In this document: positions 50,565 to 62,315 of the stretch, one piece after another | Layout of the letters: each line of letters opens with the position of its first letter | Position numbering within the stretch: the first letter of the stretch is position 1 | Made by a program: the position numbers and the translations under genes | The notes under the pieces: generated by a model | Databases searched by the model: none | What the model was told of the DNA's origin: nothing | The model's input: only the letters and a program-made list of their open reading frames with translations | Assembly: GCF_051020985.1 (NCBI RefSeq) | Contig: NC_135010.1 | Coordinates: forward strand, 1,114,001-1,178,000 | Direction: 5' to 3' | Origin: Nomia melanderi | Lineage: Eukaryota; Arthropoda; Insecta; Hymenoptera; Halictidae | Length of the DNA: 64,000 nucleotides

Positions 50565-53461
50565 TAAATTGGAGGCTCGCGTTCTCTACATCTTCCTACT
50601 ACCCTTTCCTATTCCCGAGTGTTAAAAACGTTTTTAGAACAATAAATGTTGTCAATGTATGCGTCCAGTTAGATTCGCAATCCGTGTCGTTGGAACACCT
50701 ATGACGGATCGGCGGGTTTTTGAAAAGACGCGCCGCATGACGAAATGACAAGAAACGTGCAAGCAGCTTGGCCCTTCCTAATGATGCTTAACAAGTCGTC
50801 AATAATATTCATAAGTTACAATCATTTTGTCATTGGTATCTGCATTACAGGCGTTAGACAGGGAACTCGGTGTTTCGAAATAAAACTATGAGATCAAACG
50901 TTGTACACTACCAGCCGCTAATAATTAATACGCCCTTCTTTTCTATTCCTTCTTGTACGTTGAAACCACTGAATATTAACCTTCGCAATCCTAGCGGTTC
51001 TAATGACCGCTCGAACGACAAAAATTGCGTCCACTCGGACCTCCATATTGTAAATTATACATATTTACATAATATAATACATATTGTTTGATTTAAAATA
51101 TTTCATATTTCGCACTGACTTATTTCAGAAATAAGAAAATCCTACTTGTTTATCTTAATCATAAGAATCTTTTTGTTAAAGTAATGCGTAACGTCTCACA
51201 TGCGAATTTTATGACAGTTACATTCAATTGGATTCAAATCGACACACACGCATCGTTCTGCGAAGATTAATGTTTTGGGCTAAATAAAATATTTATGATA
51301 TAAAATTCGTAAGTTTTTAACTAATTTAGATTATTCGCCTAATACTATAAATGGTAAAGTTATCAAAAAATAACTTCTTTAACAATTTGACTGATATTTG
51401 GATACGCTATAAAAATCAACGTCTTGAACAATTTTTTTCTGTAAGGGGAATTTCTCTAATGCCGGGCACTAACGTTTACTATAATACTAGTAGCTTAATG
51501 GAAAAATTCTGACTTAAGTAAGATTGGAAAGAATGAAATAAAAAATTTTCTAGCTATAGAGAATATTAACTCATTTTTTTAATGAGGGCATCCGAGAAAA
51601 AGGTTCTTTATCGTAAACAATGAAAACGCATTGAATCACATCATTTGAAAAATTGTTACACATCTTAGGTTTTTGTAATTAATATACTTGTAAAATGATT
51701 TTCATATACTATGGTAAATGATTTTTTAATGTTACTTTGATTGAACCACACATATGTAATAACTTTGCAACAATTTTAATTATTCAATTAAAATTACTAA
51801 ATTTTGGCTTGTTCTGTCCCCAGACAGTAGTACGTTATATGAAAAGCTATATACTGCATATTATATCATTAAAAATCAGGAAAAGGATATCAGTTGACTG
51901 ATAGAATGTAAGAGAGAAAGAAAAGAAACATAATCAAACAGAGTAAAAAAAGTATTCACTAATTTGCCACTAAAGAAACTACTATGTATAGTTTTGTTTA
52001 ACAAGTAGTGATGAGGATTGGATTCAATGTTCCAAATATCACTACTGAACTCATAAAACTTGGGTAAATATTTGTGAGAATTTAGATAACTGTATTTACG
52101 AAAAATGTCCATTATTTCAAACTGTCCGACGATAGGCGGCATTTTTGCTTCGTGACAATTATAGATGCAAGTTTATTGAACATTTTTATTTATAAATATG
52201 TTGATTTTTACTATTCATTTCTTTTATGGTAATCTTCGAGGTTTCTAGTTCAAATTAATGCTCAAAAACAATTTTAAATGTACGTATAATTGAAAATATC
52301 GTTAAAAAACCGTAAGTGTCTAAGGCTATAAGGATTTCCCATACATTGTACATATAACTAGCAATCTCGCTTAGTTTTTGCCTATTTATATATATGGGAA
52401 GAAGTTATTTAAAATGTTGATCTCTACAGCGTATGCAAAAATCATCCAAATTAGGGAGAACGTAGTTTTCCGAAAAGTTTATCCTATTATTTTTAGTAAA
52501 TTGGATATTGCTCGATGCATAAGTAATTTCGAAATATTATTTATTATATTTATTATAATTCTTTGATACGCAGTCACTTGACGTTCATCTCGACGCAACG
52601 TTTATCGCTCCTTTATCACGTTAAGTGCTAAGCATCTTTTACTCATCTTTCTGTTTACACCGCCTATTGTCGTCAACTGCTGGTTATCAGTTATCGATAA
52701 CTGACAGGGTCTGAATGAAAAGGTTGTCGTAACTACTGGTGACCAACACCTCGCTTATCGTGTTAAGCAGGACGTCAAGCCTTCAGCATCGAAGATCGCT
52801 GATGGTACTTGTGCCTGACGTAATTATTTCATTTTCTGACTATAAAATCCCGAATATAAAATTTGTGTTGTACCTCTCCTTCATGGCTTCCATGCGAACA
52901 GATCTAGATAATTATTTAGAAAGTAGGCCTTTTTACTGACTATAATAACCTTCAAATCTATTGTCAAAATCATCATTCTGAGGAACTTTTTTCTATATAC
53001 ATAACTGCTAGTGAGGCATAGTTTCAGAGATACACGCAAAAGTATATTCAGTATGACATACTGTACCTTGTAGACCGTGTTTGGGTTAGACTCGAAGTCG
53101 TGAGGCAACAGCAAAACGTCACCAATAAATGTGATAATTATACGTTATCTACAGTTACTGTCTATTTTATTATTAAATCTAAATACAGCTACGTGGAGTG
53201 ATGTTGTCCTTCTACTGTGGTTTAGTTCACTATTTAGGCATTGTTGGACAAGTGGAAAGTAGGTACTGTGCGCTGTTCAAAATATGAACCCCTAGGGTCG
53301 ACACACGAGCAAGAGGGAGACTAAGTGTTAACAATTTTGATTGGTAACTGCATTGGTAAATAGAAAATTAGTATCCAAAATGAAATAAGAACAAATGAAT
53401 GCTAAACAATTAGCTCACACTAATTTAGTTAATATGGAAATTAGCAAAATAACTAACCGCA
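50565..53461. other. Downstream of the DIP-like gene
   Basis: No gene recognised. Holds the palindrome at 52687 and several composition-driven short frames. Confidence 0.45.
52687..52704. repeat. Perfect 18-bp palindrome
   Basis: TCAGTTATCGATAACTGA is identical to its reverse complement. It lies in a non-coding stretch downstream of the DIP-like gene. No function can be assigned from sequence. Confidence 0.8.
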
Positions 53462-53655
53462 AAATGATACTAATTTTTTTAACGATAAATTCTTTATTTT
53501 TTCAGATAAACGTGTAATACTTCTTCGTTTCGCTGTAGTTTTTCGTTAAAATACATCGTATGTAGGTGCATTTGCCCTGCGTTCACCGAATATACACTTC
53601 ATTATTTGATTTTATTGCGCGCACAGTGAGAGATTTTTCAAACTAAATTCCACAG
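53462..53655. mobile_element. TTAA-type MITE, family 1, copy 4 (5' truncated)
   Basis: It aligns with the 4128 copy from AAATGATACTAATT onward to the right end AAACTAAATTCCACAG and TTAA 53656-53659. The first about 30 bp of the family are not recognisable. It lies about 55 bp from the integrase remnant at 53711. Confidence 0.6.
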
Positions 53656-53710
53656 TTAACCTGTTAAATTAGTTAATTTACTTCACGTTTAAATATTCTT
53701 TAAAATAATT

Positions 53711-53975
53711 CTATGCGAATGTCGTTCTATGATCTAATATAATCTTCCGCGAATGACCAAATGTTGTCGATTGTTTGCATAAAATATTCCTTACTTCAGT
53801 GGTGGTAATTGATCATGTAGCAAGAAGCGAGATGAACTTACGGAACGCGTCGGCTATTACCAAAATGTATTTGCAAGCTTTTTGGATAAATGAAAGCGGG
53901 CCTAGATGATCAATATAATAAACATTGAACGGGGTGTTGCCCTTTTCGATGGGTTTCAACCGTTCCTCATGTATC
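53711..53975 (-). pseudogene. Ty3/gypsy-type retrotransposon integrase remnant
   Basis: On the minus strand, 53813-53975 reads EERLKPIEKGNTPF, YYIDHLGPL, then KYILVIADAFRKFI before a stop. After a frame change the product continues as TTEVRNILCKQSTTFG and KIILDHRTTFA to a stop at 53711. The IDHLGPL and YILVIADAF..F blocks match the integrase catalytic core of gypsy-like LTR retrotransposons, with the first catalytic Asp in DHLG and the second expected in the LDHRT block. Reading-frame breaks and loss of everything on either side show it is dead. No reverse transcriptase or paired LTRs are visible. Confidence 0.75.
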
Positions 53976-55668
53976 AAAAGCTTGAAAGACTTTTAGTTGA
54001 GCATCTCTGAGTCATAAAGTAAGCTTCACAAATAGAGCGAAAATGCAAATGGGTTAAAGACACCCAGATTGTGGTAAAAATTATATTTTCGTTACGTAAA
54101 TAATTTTTTTATTAAGGCATAGAATGGGACAAGTAGAGCAGCTACACCCTCTCAACTAATGATTACAAAGATTTTCTCTCCTTTCTCGATTTCACTTTGT
54201 TTAGGTAGGTACCAATTATATTATGCATACATACGTATGATAAGACACGATATTTACAATTATTAGAATTCTTAGCTAACAAAATTCTGATTTTCTTTTT
54301 TATATTTTCAGTCTACACAATCCAACATATGTTACGTACGAAGAATGCTTTTCATACAATTCTTCGGTTTTTAGCAGGAAGCAGCCTATGAATAACCACT
54401 TAATCCTTCATATAAACAATTGCACCCCTTGAAACAGAGCAACTGGACTCGCAATTGCGACAGTGCGTCATACGACTACTTCCACCCATTGGTCGGGGTA
54501 TATAGACCCACTAATTTTTAATATTTTTAGCTCCTTTTGAGAAAGACTTCCATGTCGACGTCGGCCCACGTCAGTTATAAAATCGGTCAAGTCGATTCCA
54601 GTGAGATCGGATTAAAGTTCTCTTTCGAATCCAGTTAACCTTACAGAAACTGCGAGTCCAATAAAGTTCTATTTGGCAATTCTTTTTGGCCTTCCTCAGA
54701 CCCCGCATTGCCAGTGCGTCAACATTAAGCAACTTAGGTAATGATTTTATAATCGTATAAACTCATCACAACGCTAAACACTCTTGTAACCATAATTACT
54801 TAGAATATAATTGAGTTATATTAGAAAACGTCCTGATTCTCTAAAACCCTTACTTTTCATCCAAAATCCTAATCAAACTATATTCCCACACAAATACAAT
54901 CTTACCGCTCGGATTGTATCGAATAATTACAACTACATAGTGTTACGAGCCCTGCTAACAATTCCAGCGACTTTGTGATTTCGTATCAGGTTTGTTCGCG
55001 ACAACACTCACTCCAAAAACGAAAGATTACTCCAACCTAGTAACGACTCCCCAATTTCGTATTGAGTTCGTCCGCGGACCTTACTAAGAATCTGACTTCA
55101 TATTACCAGGTAAATATTTCTTTTTATTTGGTGAACATATCGAGAACCCCGCCAATTGAGATGATTTTTAGGTATGTTGTAGAAATTAATATTTTGCACA
55201 ACCTTTTTCAATACATATAACCAACAGTTTCGAATAGTTCTCGATATTTCCGAAAAACTGTCAATTTTAGTATATTAAATTCTGTTTAGCAGTGTAAGTC
55301 CATGATATATTTTGGTATGCAACCATTTCACGACGGGCGTAAAACAAAATATAAATTGAACCCCATCAATTTATTTTAAAATTAATTCAATTAATAATGC
55401 ATTCAATTCAATTAATAAATTTGTTTCTTAGTATTATCACCCGTAAATATTATTTCATAACCATATAATTTTAGATGAAATTCATTGTTCAATAGTGTAA
55501 ATCCTCATTAAATATTATTTTTTAAATAAATTCTGTGACTATTCGTTGATAAAGTCAAACCTAATTCTTATCCTATATTATCATGTATTTTATTTTATAT
55601 GTATGAAATAAAAGCAGTTTGCATTCTAGACTCGATAGATAATAGTACTATCAAGTACAGTTTCAGTA
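53976..55668. other. Unidentified, mixed composition
   Basis: 54,430-54,730 is GC-richer and has a TATATAG (about 54,499) and AATAAA (54660-54665) in LTR-like spacing, but no paired copy or defined ends. Otherwise nothing recognised. Confidence 0.4.
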
Positions 55669-55846
55669 GGGGAGAATAGGGTAAAACGGAACATCAATAT
55701 TTTTCGTAGACAAGAAGCTTATATGGAGCTGGTGTTGAATAACATAAATCTAATAAGTCCTCGGTATAGTTTGTGGTCGACTGCAGATCAGTGCACAAGT
55801 ATTATCTACGAAAGACGTTGGTGTTTCGTGTTAACCTACTCTCCCC
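55669..55846. mobile_element. TA-type element, same family, 178-bp deletion derivative
   Basis: TA precedes 55669 and TA follows 55846. Ends are GGGGAGAATAGGGTAAAACG and CCTACTCTCCCC. The first about 120 bp match the left end of the 47068 copy (CTAATAAGTCCTCG, GTTTG...GACTGCAGA.CA), then the sequence jumps to the right end. This is the clearest evidence that the family duplicates TA. Confidence 0.72.
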
Positions 55847-56207
55847 TACCTATAGAATTTTCTACCTAACATCAATTTCTTAGAATGTACAGAAATGAGT
55901 TTCATTTACTGAAACTGGTATTAGCGGAGCTACTTTATGAGGAGTGCAGCGAAGCTCCTCCCCCGTCTATTCTTTTAGTTCATAAGACAGGTGAATAGGT
56001 AAGTAAATACTATTTACTGTGTAATATACATTGCGCGGGCGCAAAATTCATTGTAGTGCTACTGAAAGTTTATTGCAAATATCTAAAAAATTACCAGGTC
56101 TTATTAAATACACATAAGTAATAAAAATGAGGAATAGAGGAGAGTAGAGTAAAATGGAATACAAATGTTTCTCATTTCGACAAGGAGCTAGTATCAAGCT
56201 GGTATTG

Positions 56208-56440
56208 CAATTGGTCAGCTGAACAATTAAAATAACTGGTGATCATTGATCCGGACCATGAACAGGGTACGTATTTAAAGAGACTCTTCCTTGGCACACA
56301 TCAGTATCAGTGTGCTTTTAGTCCCCTGATAAAGCCAGCTGCAATGCTGGCGAAACGTTGAGAACAAATTCCTAGTGGACATAGCTCTCACCAGAAAGCC
56401 AGAAATGAATGTAACACTCCAGGCCGTGAAAGCATCAAAA
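56208..56440 (+). repeat. Dispersed repeat with hammerhead-like core, copy 2
   Basis: Same repeat as 44-280, lying inside the TA-type element 56137-56865. Stem II is perfect here (GCCAGC, loop TGCAAT, GCTGGC), followed by GAAA at 56352-56355, but the core reads CTGATAA (56326-56332) instead of CTGATGA, which should kill a hammerhead. The upstream hairpin is kept with changed bases (GCACAC 56294-56299 with GTGTGC 56310-56315). Confidence 0.75.
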
Positions 56441-56569
56441 CAACTTTATATTCATTCAAAAATAGAGGAAAAATTGATTCAGCACATGCGATGTGAAGAG
56501 AGAGCCTATGAAGATTGCACCAGTGCAAAAAAACAAAACAAAGCATTAATTTGTGATTTTTGTTCATAA
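56375..56569 (+). pseudogene. Transposase C-terminal remnant in copy 2
   Basis: An open frame whose last third reads MRCEERAYEDCTSAKK and then ALICDFCS before TGA-like end TAA at 56567-56569. Only this part has a counterpart in the 47-kb copy; the first 20 or so residues come from the hammerhead-like repeat and are probably not original protein sequence. Confidence 0.4.
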
Positions 56570-56865
56570 AATAACACATATATACAATTTATTTATGTCA
56601 GTTAACAATTTACACTTTGTATTTATATATGACTTTAAATCGGTGTTCCGTTTTACTTACCATTTTAGCAAAGCGAATGTTTCAATACTTCTGGAAAATC
56701 ATATTTCCCTTCGTAACTAAATATTTTTATTAAAACGAATCTTTTATTTCTTTATAGCCAAATATCTACTTAAAACTTCTAAAAAAGGTTTCATGCGTCT
56801 ATTGTTCCAGATATTTTGCAATTACGATTCAAAGAAAGCCGTCCCATTTTACCGTACCTTTCCCT

Positions 56866-58130
56866 ATTCTATTTTTGAGATATTTCCATCCGTCGTCTTT
56901 TATTTCGTCCTCGAACCCATATAACAGCTACGTTTTATTCGTTTTGTATTCCTCTCCCGAACTTATATAACGTCTCCATTTTCTTGTATGCATCTGAACA
57001 GGCGTCCTATATGTCCACCTTCGACATGGTCTCCTTTACTCCACACTTTTCCGCAACCGCTTCCAAGTTTGAAGCGAATATTGTGTCACAATGTTTGGTA
57101 CGAAGTGTAAATATTTAAATACTCGTTTGGATTGACATTTGAGACGTTCAATATATGCAAACGATCGATCCGGTCCGTAAATATTATTTTGCATTACTTT
57201 CCACAGGAAAATGTTCTATAATGTCACGTCCGACGAAGAAGGGCATACATGTATAATAGATATACATCCTATTCATCGTGTTTCGAATATTTTATTCATA
57301 AATTCGCGAACTGATCATCTGTACCCATGTGAAGCACCATCAGGTATGAAATGAATGCAGTCAGATTTGCATTGCGATGTAGCTTCAAGTACTCTTGAAA
57401 AGCAGGATCGTAGAAAGTACAGTATACGTTGCAAATGTCTTTCACGTCATGTTAATAGTAAAACGATCTTATCAAAATCTTTCAATCATTGCATGAAGAT
57501 TTCTGTAGGCCCAGATTTGTAGGCCTGATATTTTATCAATTTAAGATGTTATTACTTATTTGAGGCTTTGAGTTTCAAGGCGTAATTAGGAATTATTTCC
57601 CAACATTTCGCTAGCATTGTAACTGGTATCATTAGGTGTTTTGAGGACTCACTGATACTGGTTAGACAGAATTAGTATCAGAGTGACGGATGGATGATCC
57701 ATCACCAATCCGTAACACCAATCAAGGTATGCTTAATTAAGAAGCACTGATTCTGTCTACGAATGATAGAAACTTATACTGTACGCGAGAACGATTGCGA
57801 CGAGAGAGTTTTGTAGCCACATTTGAAGTAGCCAATAAATTTTATGGGAAAGAGGAAGAGGTTGGAAAAGATTACAACAGAGGAAGTGAGCGTTTCGCCC
57901 GAGATCTACCAGTGGACTCGGCAATAAAGCATCCTGTTAGACCCGTGCCTTAAACTCTGTGACGAGTTTGAAAGACTGGACAGGAGCGAGAAAGGCCTTA
58001 GGTGTGCTTAGCCCTCTAATGGCGGAGTGCGGGCAGTTGCAGCAAACTGTTTTTTTTTTGTTTCTGTTTGCGTAGAACGTATACTGGAATCTTCGAAATT
58101 CCACATCTTTGATTGGTTTTCACTTTGACA
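56866..58130. other. Unidentified non-coding DNA before the Tc1-like element
   Basis: Moderately GC-rich in places (57,780-58,050). No frame, RNA or bounded repeat recognised. Confidence 0.45.
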
Positions 58131-58132
58131 TA

Positions 58133-59768
58133 CAGTGAGTAACTTTAATATTCGGACAATAATATTGTTATATCATAACGTCGTTTCTAACAAAACAAAC
58201 AAAAAATATAAGCAAGTATTATATTAAGGTACATGTATAGTAAACAATAGTATAAGTTTTATTTACATAACTTATAACAGTTGTTAAATAACACGATTTA
58301 AATAAAATACTGTCTCATTTTCACATGAATATTCGAACACTTGTTAGTGTAGCACCTTTCTGAGTAATTACGCCGAGTTACTTCGAGTTAGAACGGAATG
58401 TTTGTTTACAAACGCGGTCCACTGTTCGGATGATACTAACAAGCCTTATTTCATCAGTTACTCTTCGGTAATCATTAAGTACACGTGTATAATGCCACAC
58501 AAAAGTAATATCAATTTTAGTATACGACAACTTATGATTTTTTACAACGCAAAAGACAAATCATGTAGACAAATTACTACCATGCCCAACATGAGTAACA
58601 GTACAGTAGCAGATATCATCAAACGGTTTAAATACGAGGACCGTATAGATTCCGTATCCCAAAAGGGCCAACCAAAAAAGTTAGATGCACATGATAAGAG
58701 GAAGCTAATCAGAAAAATAAAGAAAGATCCTACGCCCAGTGCACCAAAATTAGCAGCTGAGCTCTTAAACGAGGCTGGGAAGAAGGTACATTCCCAAACA
58801 ATCCGCAGGCCTTAGAAGATAGTGGCTACAATGAAAGAGTGGCTAGGAAGAAATTGTATGTGAATGAACAGAATTGAAAAAATAGATTGAATTTTGCTAA
58901 AGAATTTGTTTTGACGGAAGAAACATGGTGGAACGATGTCATTTTTACCGACGAAAGTAAATTTAACATTGTTGAGTCAGATGAACGGAGGATGTGGTGG
59001 TGGTTAAAAATGAAGAATTTAAATTTAAAAATCTAAGGCCGGCTGTAAAGTACGGAGGTGGCAGTGTTGTCTGGGCCTGTATATACACATTTGGACCGGG
59101 AAAATTAGTTTTTATCGAAAATATTATGGACAAAAATGTGTATTTGAACATATTAAAAAATAATTTACACAAAAGTGCTACACAAATCGAAATTTTAAAC
59201 ACATTTAAATTTTACCAGGACAATAACCCGAAACATAAGGCACTCATTGTATAGGAATATTTGCTGTACAATTGCCCAAAAGTTTTACAAGCACCAGCCG
59301 AATCACCAGATCTCAATCCTTTTAAAATTGTATGGGATGAACTAGAGCAGCATATCAGAAAAACAACAATATCTTTAAAAGAAATGTTGATACATCGATT
59401 AAAAGAATAAGTACTGAATATTTTTTAAAAATCATTAGCAATATGCCACAACATTTAAAAGAAGTGATACAGCAGGGTGGCTACCTAGCAAGATATTAAA
59501 ACATATTATTACAAAAATTAGCCTAAAAATAAGTAGTTTCTAAAAGTGTCCGAGTACTAAAGTAACGTGAAAATCGGACAGAGTTTCATTTAAATTGTGT
59601 TATTTAACAACTGTTATAAATTATGTAAATAAAACTTATACTATTGTTTAATAGACATATACCTTAATATAATATTTGATTATGTTTTTTGTTTGTTTTG
59701 TTAGAAACAAAGTTATAATATAACAAAGTAAAAATCTTATAGTGTCGGAATATTAAAGTTACTCACTG
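58133..59768 (+). mobile_element. Tc1-like transposon, full length but defective
   Basis: A 1,636-bp element between TA 58131-58132 and TA 59769-59770. The ends are CAGTGAGTAACTTTAATATT and its complement. The inverted repeats run about 215 bp (roughly 58133-58350 and 59550-59768) and keep blocks such as TTTCTAACAAAACAAACAAA and AACAGTTGTTAAATAACAC. A copy of the terminal motif recurs at the inner edge (TGTCCGAGTACTAAAGTA at 59547), giving the IR/DR arrangement known for some Tc1-like elements. Confidence 0.92.
58492..59499 (+). pseudogene. Tc1-like (DD34E) transposase pseudogene
   Basis: The likely start is MPHKSN at 58492. The N-terminal half has paired helix-turn-helix regions (SIRQLMIFY.., NMSNSTVADIIKRF), then KGQPKKLDAHDKRK and APKLAAELLNEAGKKV, as in Tc1 transposases, up to a TAG at 58813. 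Further pieces in other frames carry VIFTDESKFN (first catalytic Asp), GGGSVVWACI, FYQDNNPKH (second catalytic Asp) and SPDLNPFKIVWDEL. The last block normally contains the catalytic Glu directly after NP-hydrophobic; here that position is Lys. A tail ending GGYLARY stops at 59497-59499. Several stops and shifts break the frame. Confidence 0.9.
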
Positions 59769-60044
59769 TAGTAGGGTAATGAGTAGGATAAAATCACTCC
59801 TTCAGAGTCAAATGTACCTATCAAAAAATAACGGAATGTAAAAATAGTTAAGTGAGGCCTAGCAATCACCGAGTTTTGGAGTCTCTCCCAACGACTAAGT
59901 TTTATTGAAGTATTGTTTCGTGACTCGGTGGTCGATACCACGTAAATGAGGTTCTCATTTTTGCCTATTTGACGTGTTACAAATAAGTACTGTTTGTTAC
60001 TCAGGAAATAGCAACTGAAAGAAATGCAGGTCGAATTGGTTTTC

Positions 60045-60105
60045 ATCTGCCCTTATCTCATTTTCGATTTTAATTTGCTATTCGTCGATACAATTACACA
60101 TAACA
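60045..60105 (-). repeat. Fragment related to the TA-type family interior
   Basis: The stretch containing TTTGCTATTCGTCGATACAA and TTACACATAA matches, in inverted orientation, 47505-47560. A weaker relative is at 39600-39640 (TTTGCTATTCATCGATACTA). No ends are visible, so these are solo fragments. Confidence 0.5.
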
Positions 60106-61127
60106 AATCAGAATTCCAAAGAAAACAATCGGCGATAGATCTCTCTTATCTCTGTTCCGCACTGGTCGCCATCTCCTGAGCAACGGTCAGTAGTTGGAAC
60201 GGTACTGTGTTAATTTGAAACTATTCAGCAGACGGCCTAAGGTAAGGAGAAAATATTTTAGAATTTAAAAGATCAAGATAGATATGTTGGTCAGTTGAGT
60301 ATTTTGTATGGACTTCGGGGAAACAGATGAGAGATAGAAAACGGGACAGCTGTGTTGGTCGGGTGAAATTATTGCCGAGATAAAATCGTGAACGTTTCAA
60401 GTATCGAGATACTGTCAATCAATAATTAATTGAGCATTCGTGTATCTTAAGCTGTTGGTAATTCATGTGACCCGGATGATCCCATTGAATTCATAATGAA
60501 CCCGGATTGCGTTGATGTCCGTTACGTTGCTTATTGGAACTTATTGGATTCCACCTGCCCTGGGTAGCTGCTACCGATCCATTTGGTGCTGCTGATTTGA
60601 TCGCTTAGGTGTTCATGGTACCAGCCAGTCCGCGAATATTATTTCTTCTGCTAAATAAATTGCCAGTTAGACAGCTAACGTCTTGGATCGTCTTTACGAA
60701 TAGACTTGCATGGACTCTTTAGCGAATCGTCAAGAAAGAAGTGATCCAGGATATTGACAAGAATGTTGTTGAGATTAAAAGAGATAAGTGTGCACAGGTG
60801 CGACTTTATGATCACTCTGGTATCGGTCAAAATGTGAAATATGTACTATGTATACCGGTGAATGGGGAATTGGGAAAAGACATAGAAAAAATACTTTATG
60901 GTAACCGCGTGAAGTGCCTTAATTGGTGACCCGCTGATGGTCGAGGCGACAGATTCGTTGTTCGAATTAGCGAGAACAGGTGGAAACAACTGTGAAAAGA
61001 CGATGTTGATAGGTTCCTGTCCATTTATGAATGTTAATTGTGTAGGGACGGGAAATTCTCTGCGACAAAAACAACGACCGCCCGCAGTCAAAAGGGTCTG
61101 TCGATCAGTCGCAGCGAAGTACTTATT
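60106..61127. other. Unidentified, possible decayed coding remnant
   Basis: Two adjoining plus-strand frames (60741-60929 and 60937-61161) have fairly balanced composition (VVEIKRDKCAQVRLYDH, CIPVNGELGKDIEKIL). They may be a broken mobile-element gene, but no motif supports a name. Confidence 0.3.
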
Positions 61128-61313
61128 GTGCGTTATTCACGTGAGCCAAGCTGGCCTGTGACTCAAAAGTGAAGAGGGGCAAGGTAACTCGACCGCACCC
61201 TCGACCTCAGTTCGCGGCCGGTAACAAAGACGTGTCGAAACTAATTCCGCCATTACTATCGAGCCTCTTCACTTTTAAACCACAGGCCGGTTTGGCTAAC
61301 GTGAGTAACGTAC
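61128..61313. mobile_element. Foldback element, intact copy
   Basis: A 186-bp unit with 50-bp inverted arms (61128-61177 and 61264-61313) that match at about 42 of 50 positions. Arms begin GTGCGTTATTCACG and GTACGTTACTCACG and end AAAAGTGAAGAGG. The spacer contains ACTAATTCCGCCATTACTAT. It matches the copy at 62316-62969 in inverted orientation. No open frame. Confidence 0.8.
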
Positions 61314-62165
61314 AGTAGTCGTGGTGAGATATCAGATTAGGCGATACATTTTCTTTTAAATGCATAAAAATGATAGAAAAGATTACATTTAATAAATGTT
61401 TATGAAGAACAAAAGAGGTCACAATGTTCACGAATAATTCTAGAACGTACTGAATGGCCTCCTTTTTTGCCATTAAATTACGTTCTTTATCTTTAAGAAA
61501 TGTTCTCACAATTGTTTTCGACAAATTTATTTTTTAGTTAATCTCAGAACCTTGCATTTCACTGGTACTTGTTTTTTCAAGAATATAATTTAAGGATGAG
61601 ATTAATTCTCGATTAATTGCACTTGTATACTTATGTTTACTGTAAATATATTTCTATGAGTTCTTAAACTGTGTATAAATTATATAATCTAAAAGTATTT
61701 ACTCATGAAAACATTATAAAATTAATCTGTTGCACGACGAATTCTTTACTCAAGTAAGTTTCAGACTAATTCAGTTGAAACTGAACACGTAAAGTGAGAA
61801 ATATTGGTTAAAAACAATTGATTACCGCGTTACATAAAGACGACATAACTGCGAAACCACGTAAATTGAGAGGACGTAACGTAAGTCGCTAAGCCTTCTC
61901 TCCGTGTCGTATAGTCGATATTATGCTTAGATGGTAGATTTTTTTACGGTGACATAACGTGAAAGAGGCTGCACTCAAGTGATAGATTCTTCTTCGGCAT
62001 AGAATTCTAGACGATACGTCTAGCGTGCAATAGACTGATCTTCCTCCGGCCTAGTATTACAAAGGAGGCTGCATTTGGTCGACAGATCTTCTGACTTGGT
62101 ATAAGTGAGGATGGTTTGTGTTGTTAGTAACTCTTCTTAGGGTGTGATCCATATACAGTCTTGCT
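61314..62165. other. Between foldback copies
   Basis: Nothing recognised beyond the partial foldback relative that follows at 62166-62205. Confidence 0.4.
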
Positions 62166-62315
62166 CTCACGTTAGTCAGAGCGACCATAGATTTAAAAGT
62201 GGACACGGGCAAGGAGACTCTTCCACTCACGATGCTCAGGGGTTTCGGACAGAAGCGATACCGAATGCGACGGAGTAAGACGGAACTATAAAGAATTTTC
62301 TTTTTTATTGTTGCA

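Larger units (their letters stand above)
56137..56865 (+). mobile_element. TA-type transposon remnant, same family, copy 2
   Basis: Ends are GAGGAGAGTAGAGTAAAATG and CATTTTACCGTACCTTTCCCT. The right third matches 47625-47963 (CCTTCGTAACTAAATATTTT, CTACTTAAAACTTCTAA, TTCATGCGTCTA). Its interior carries the hammerhead-like repeat 56208-56440. A frame ending at 56569 gives the Cys-rich transposase-like tail. Confidence 0.65.

Noticed and set aside
54430..54730. Possible solo LTR (TATATAG plus AATAAA about 160 bp apart)
   Set aside because: No defined ends, no target duplication, no second copy, and orientation opposite to the nearby integrase fragment.
59759..60046. 95-codon minus-strand frame ending in the Tc1-like inverted repeat
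   Set aside because: Its 3' end is transposon terminal sequence, so the frame cannot be an original gene; no domain seen.
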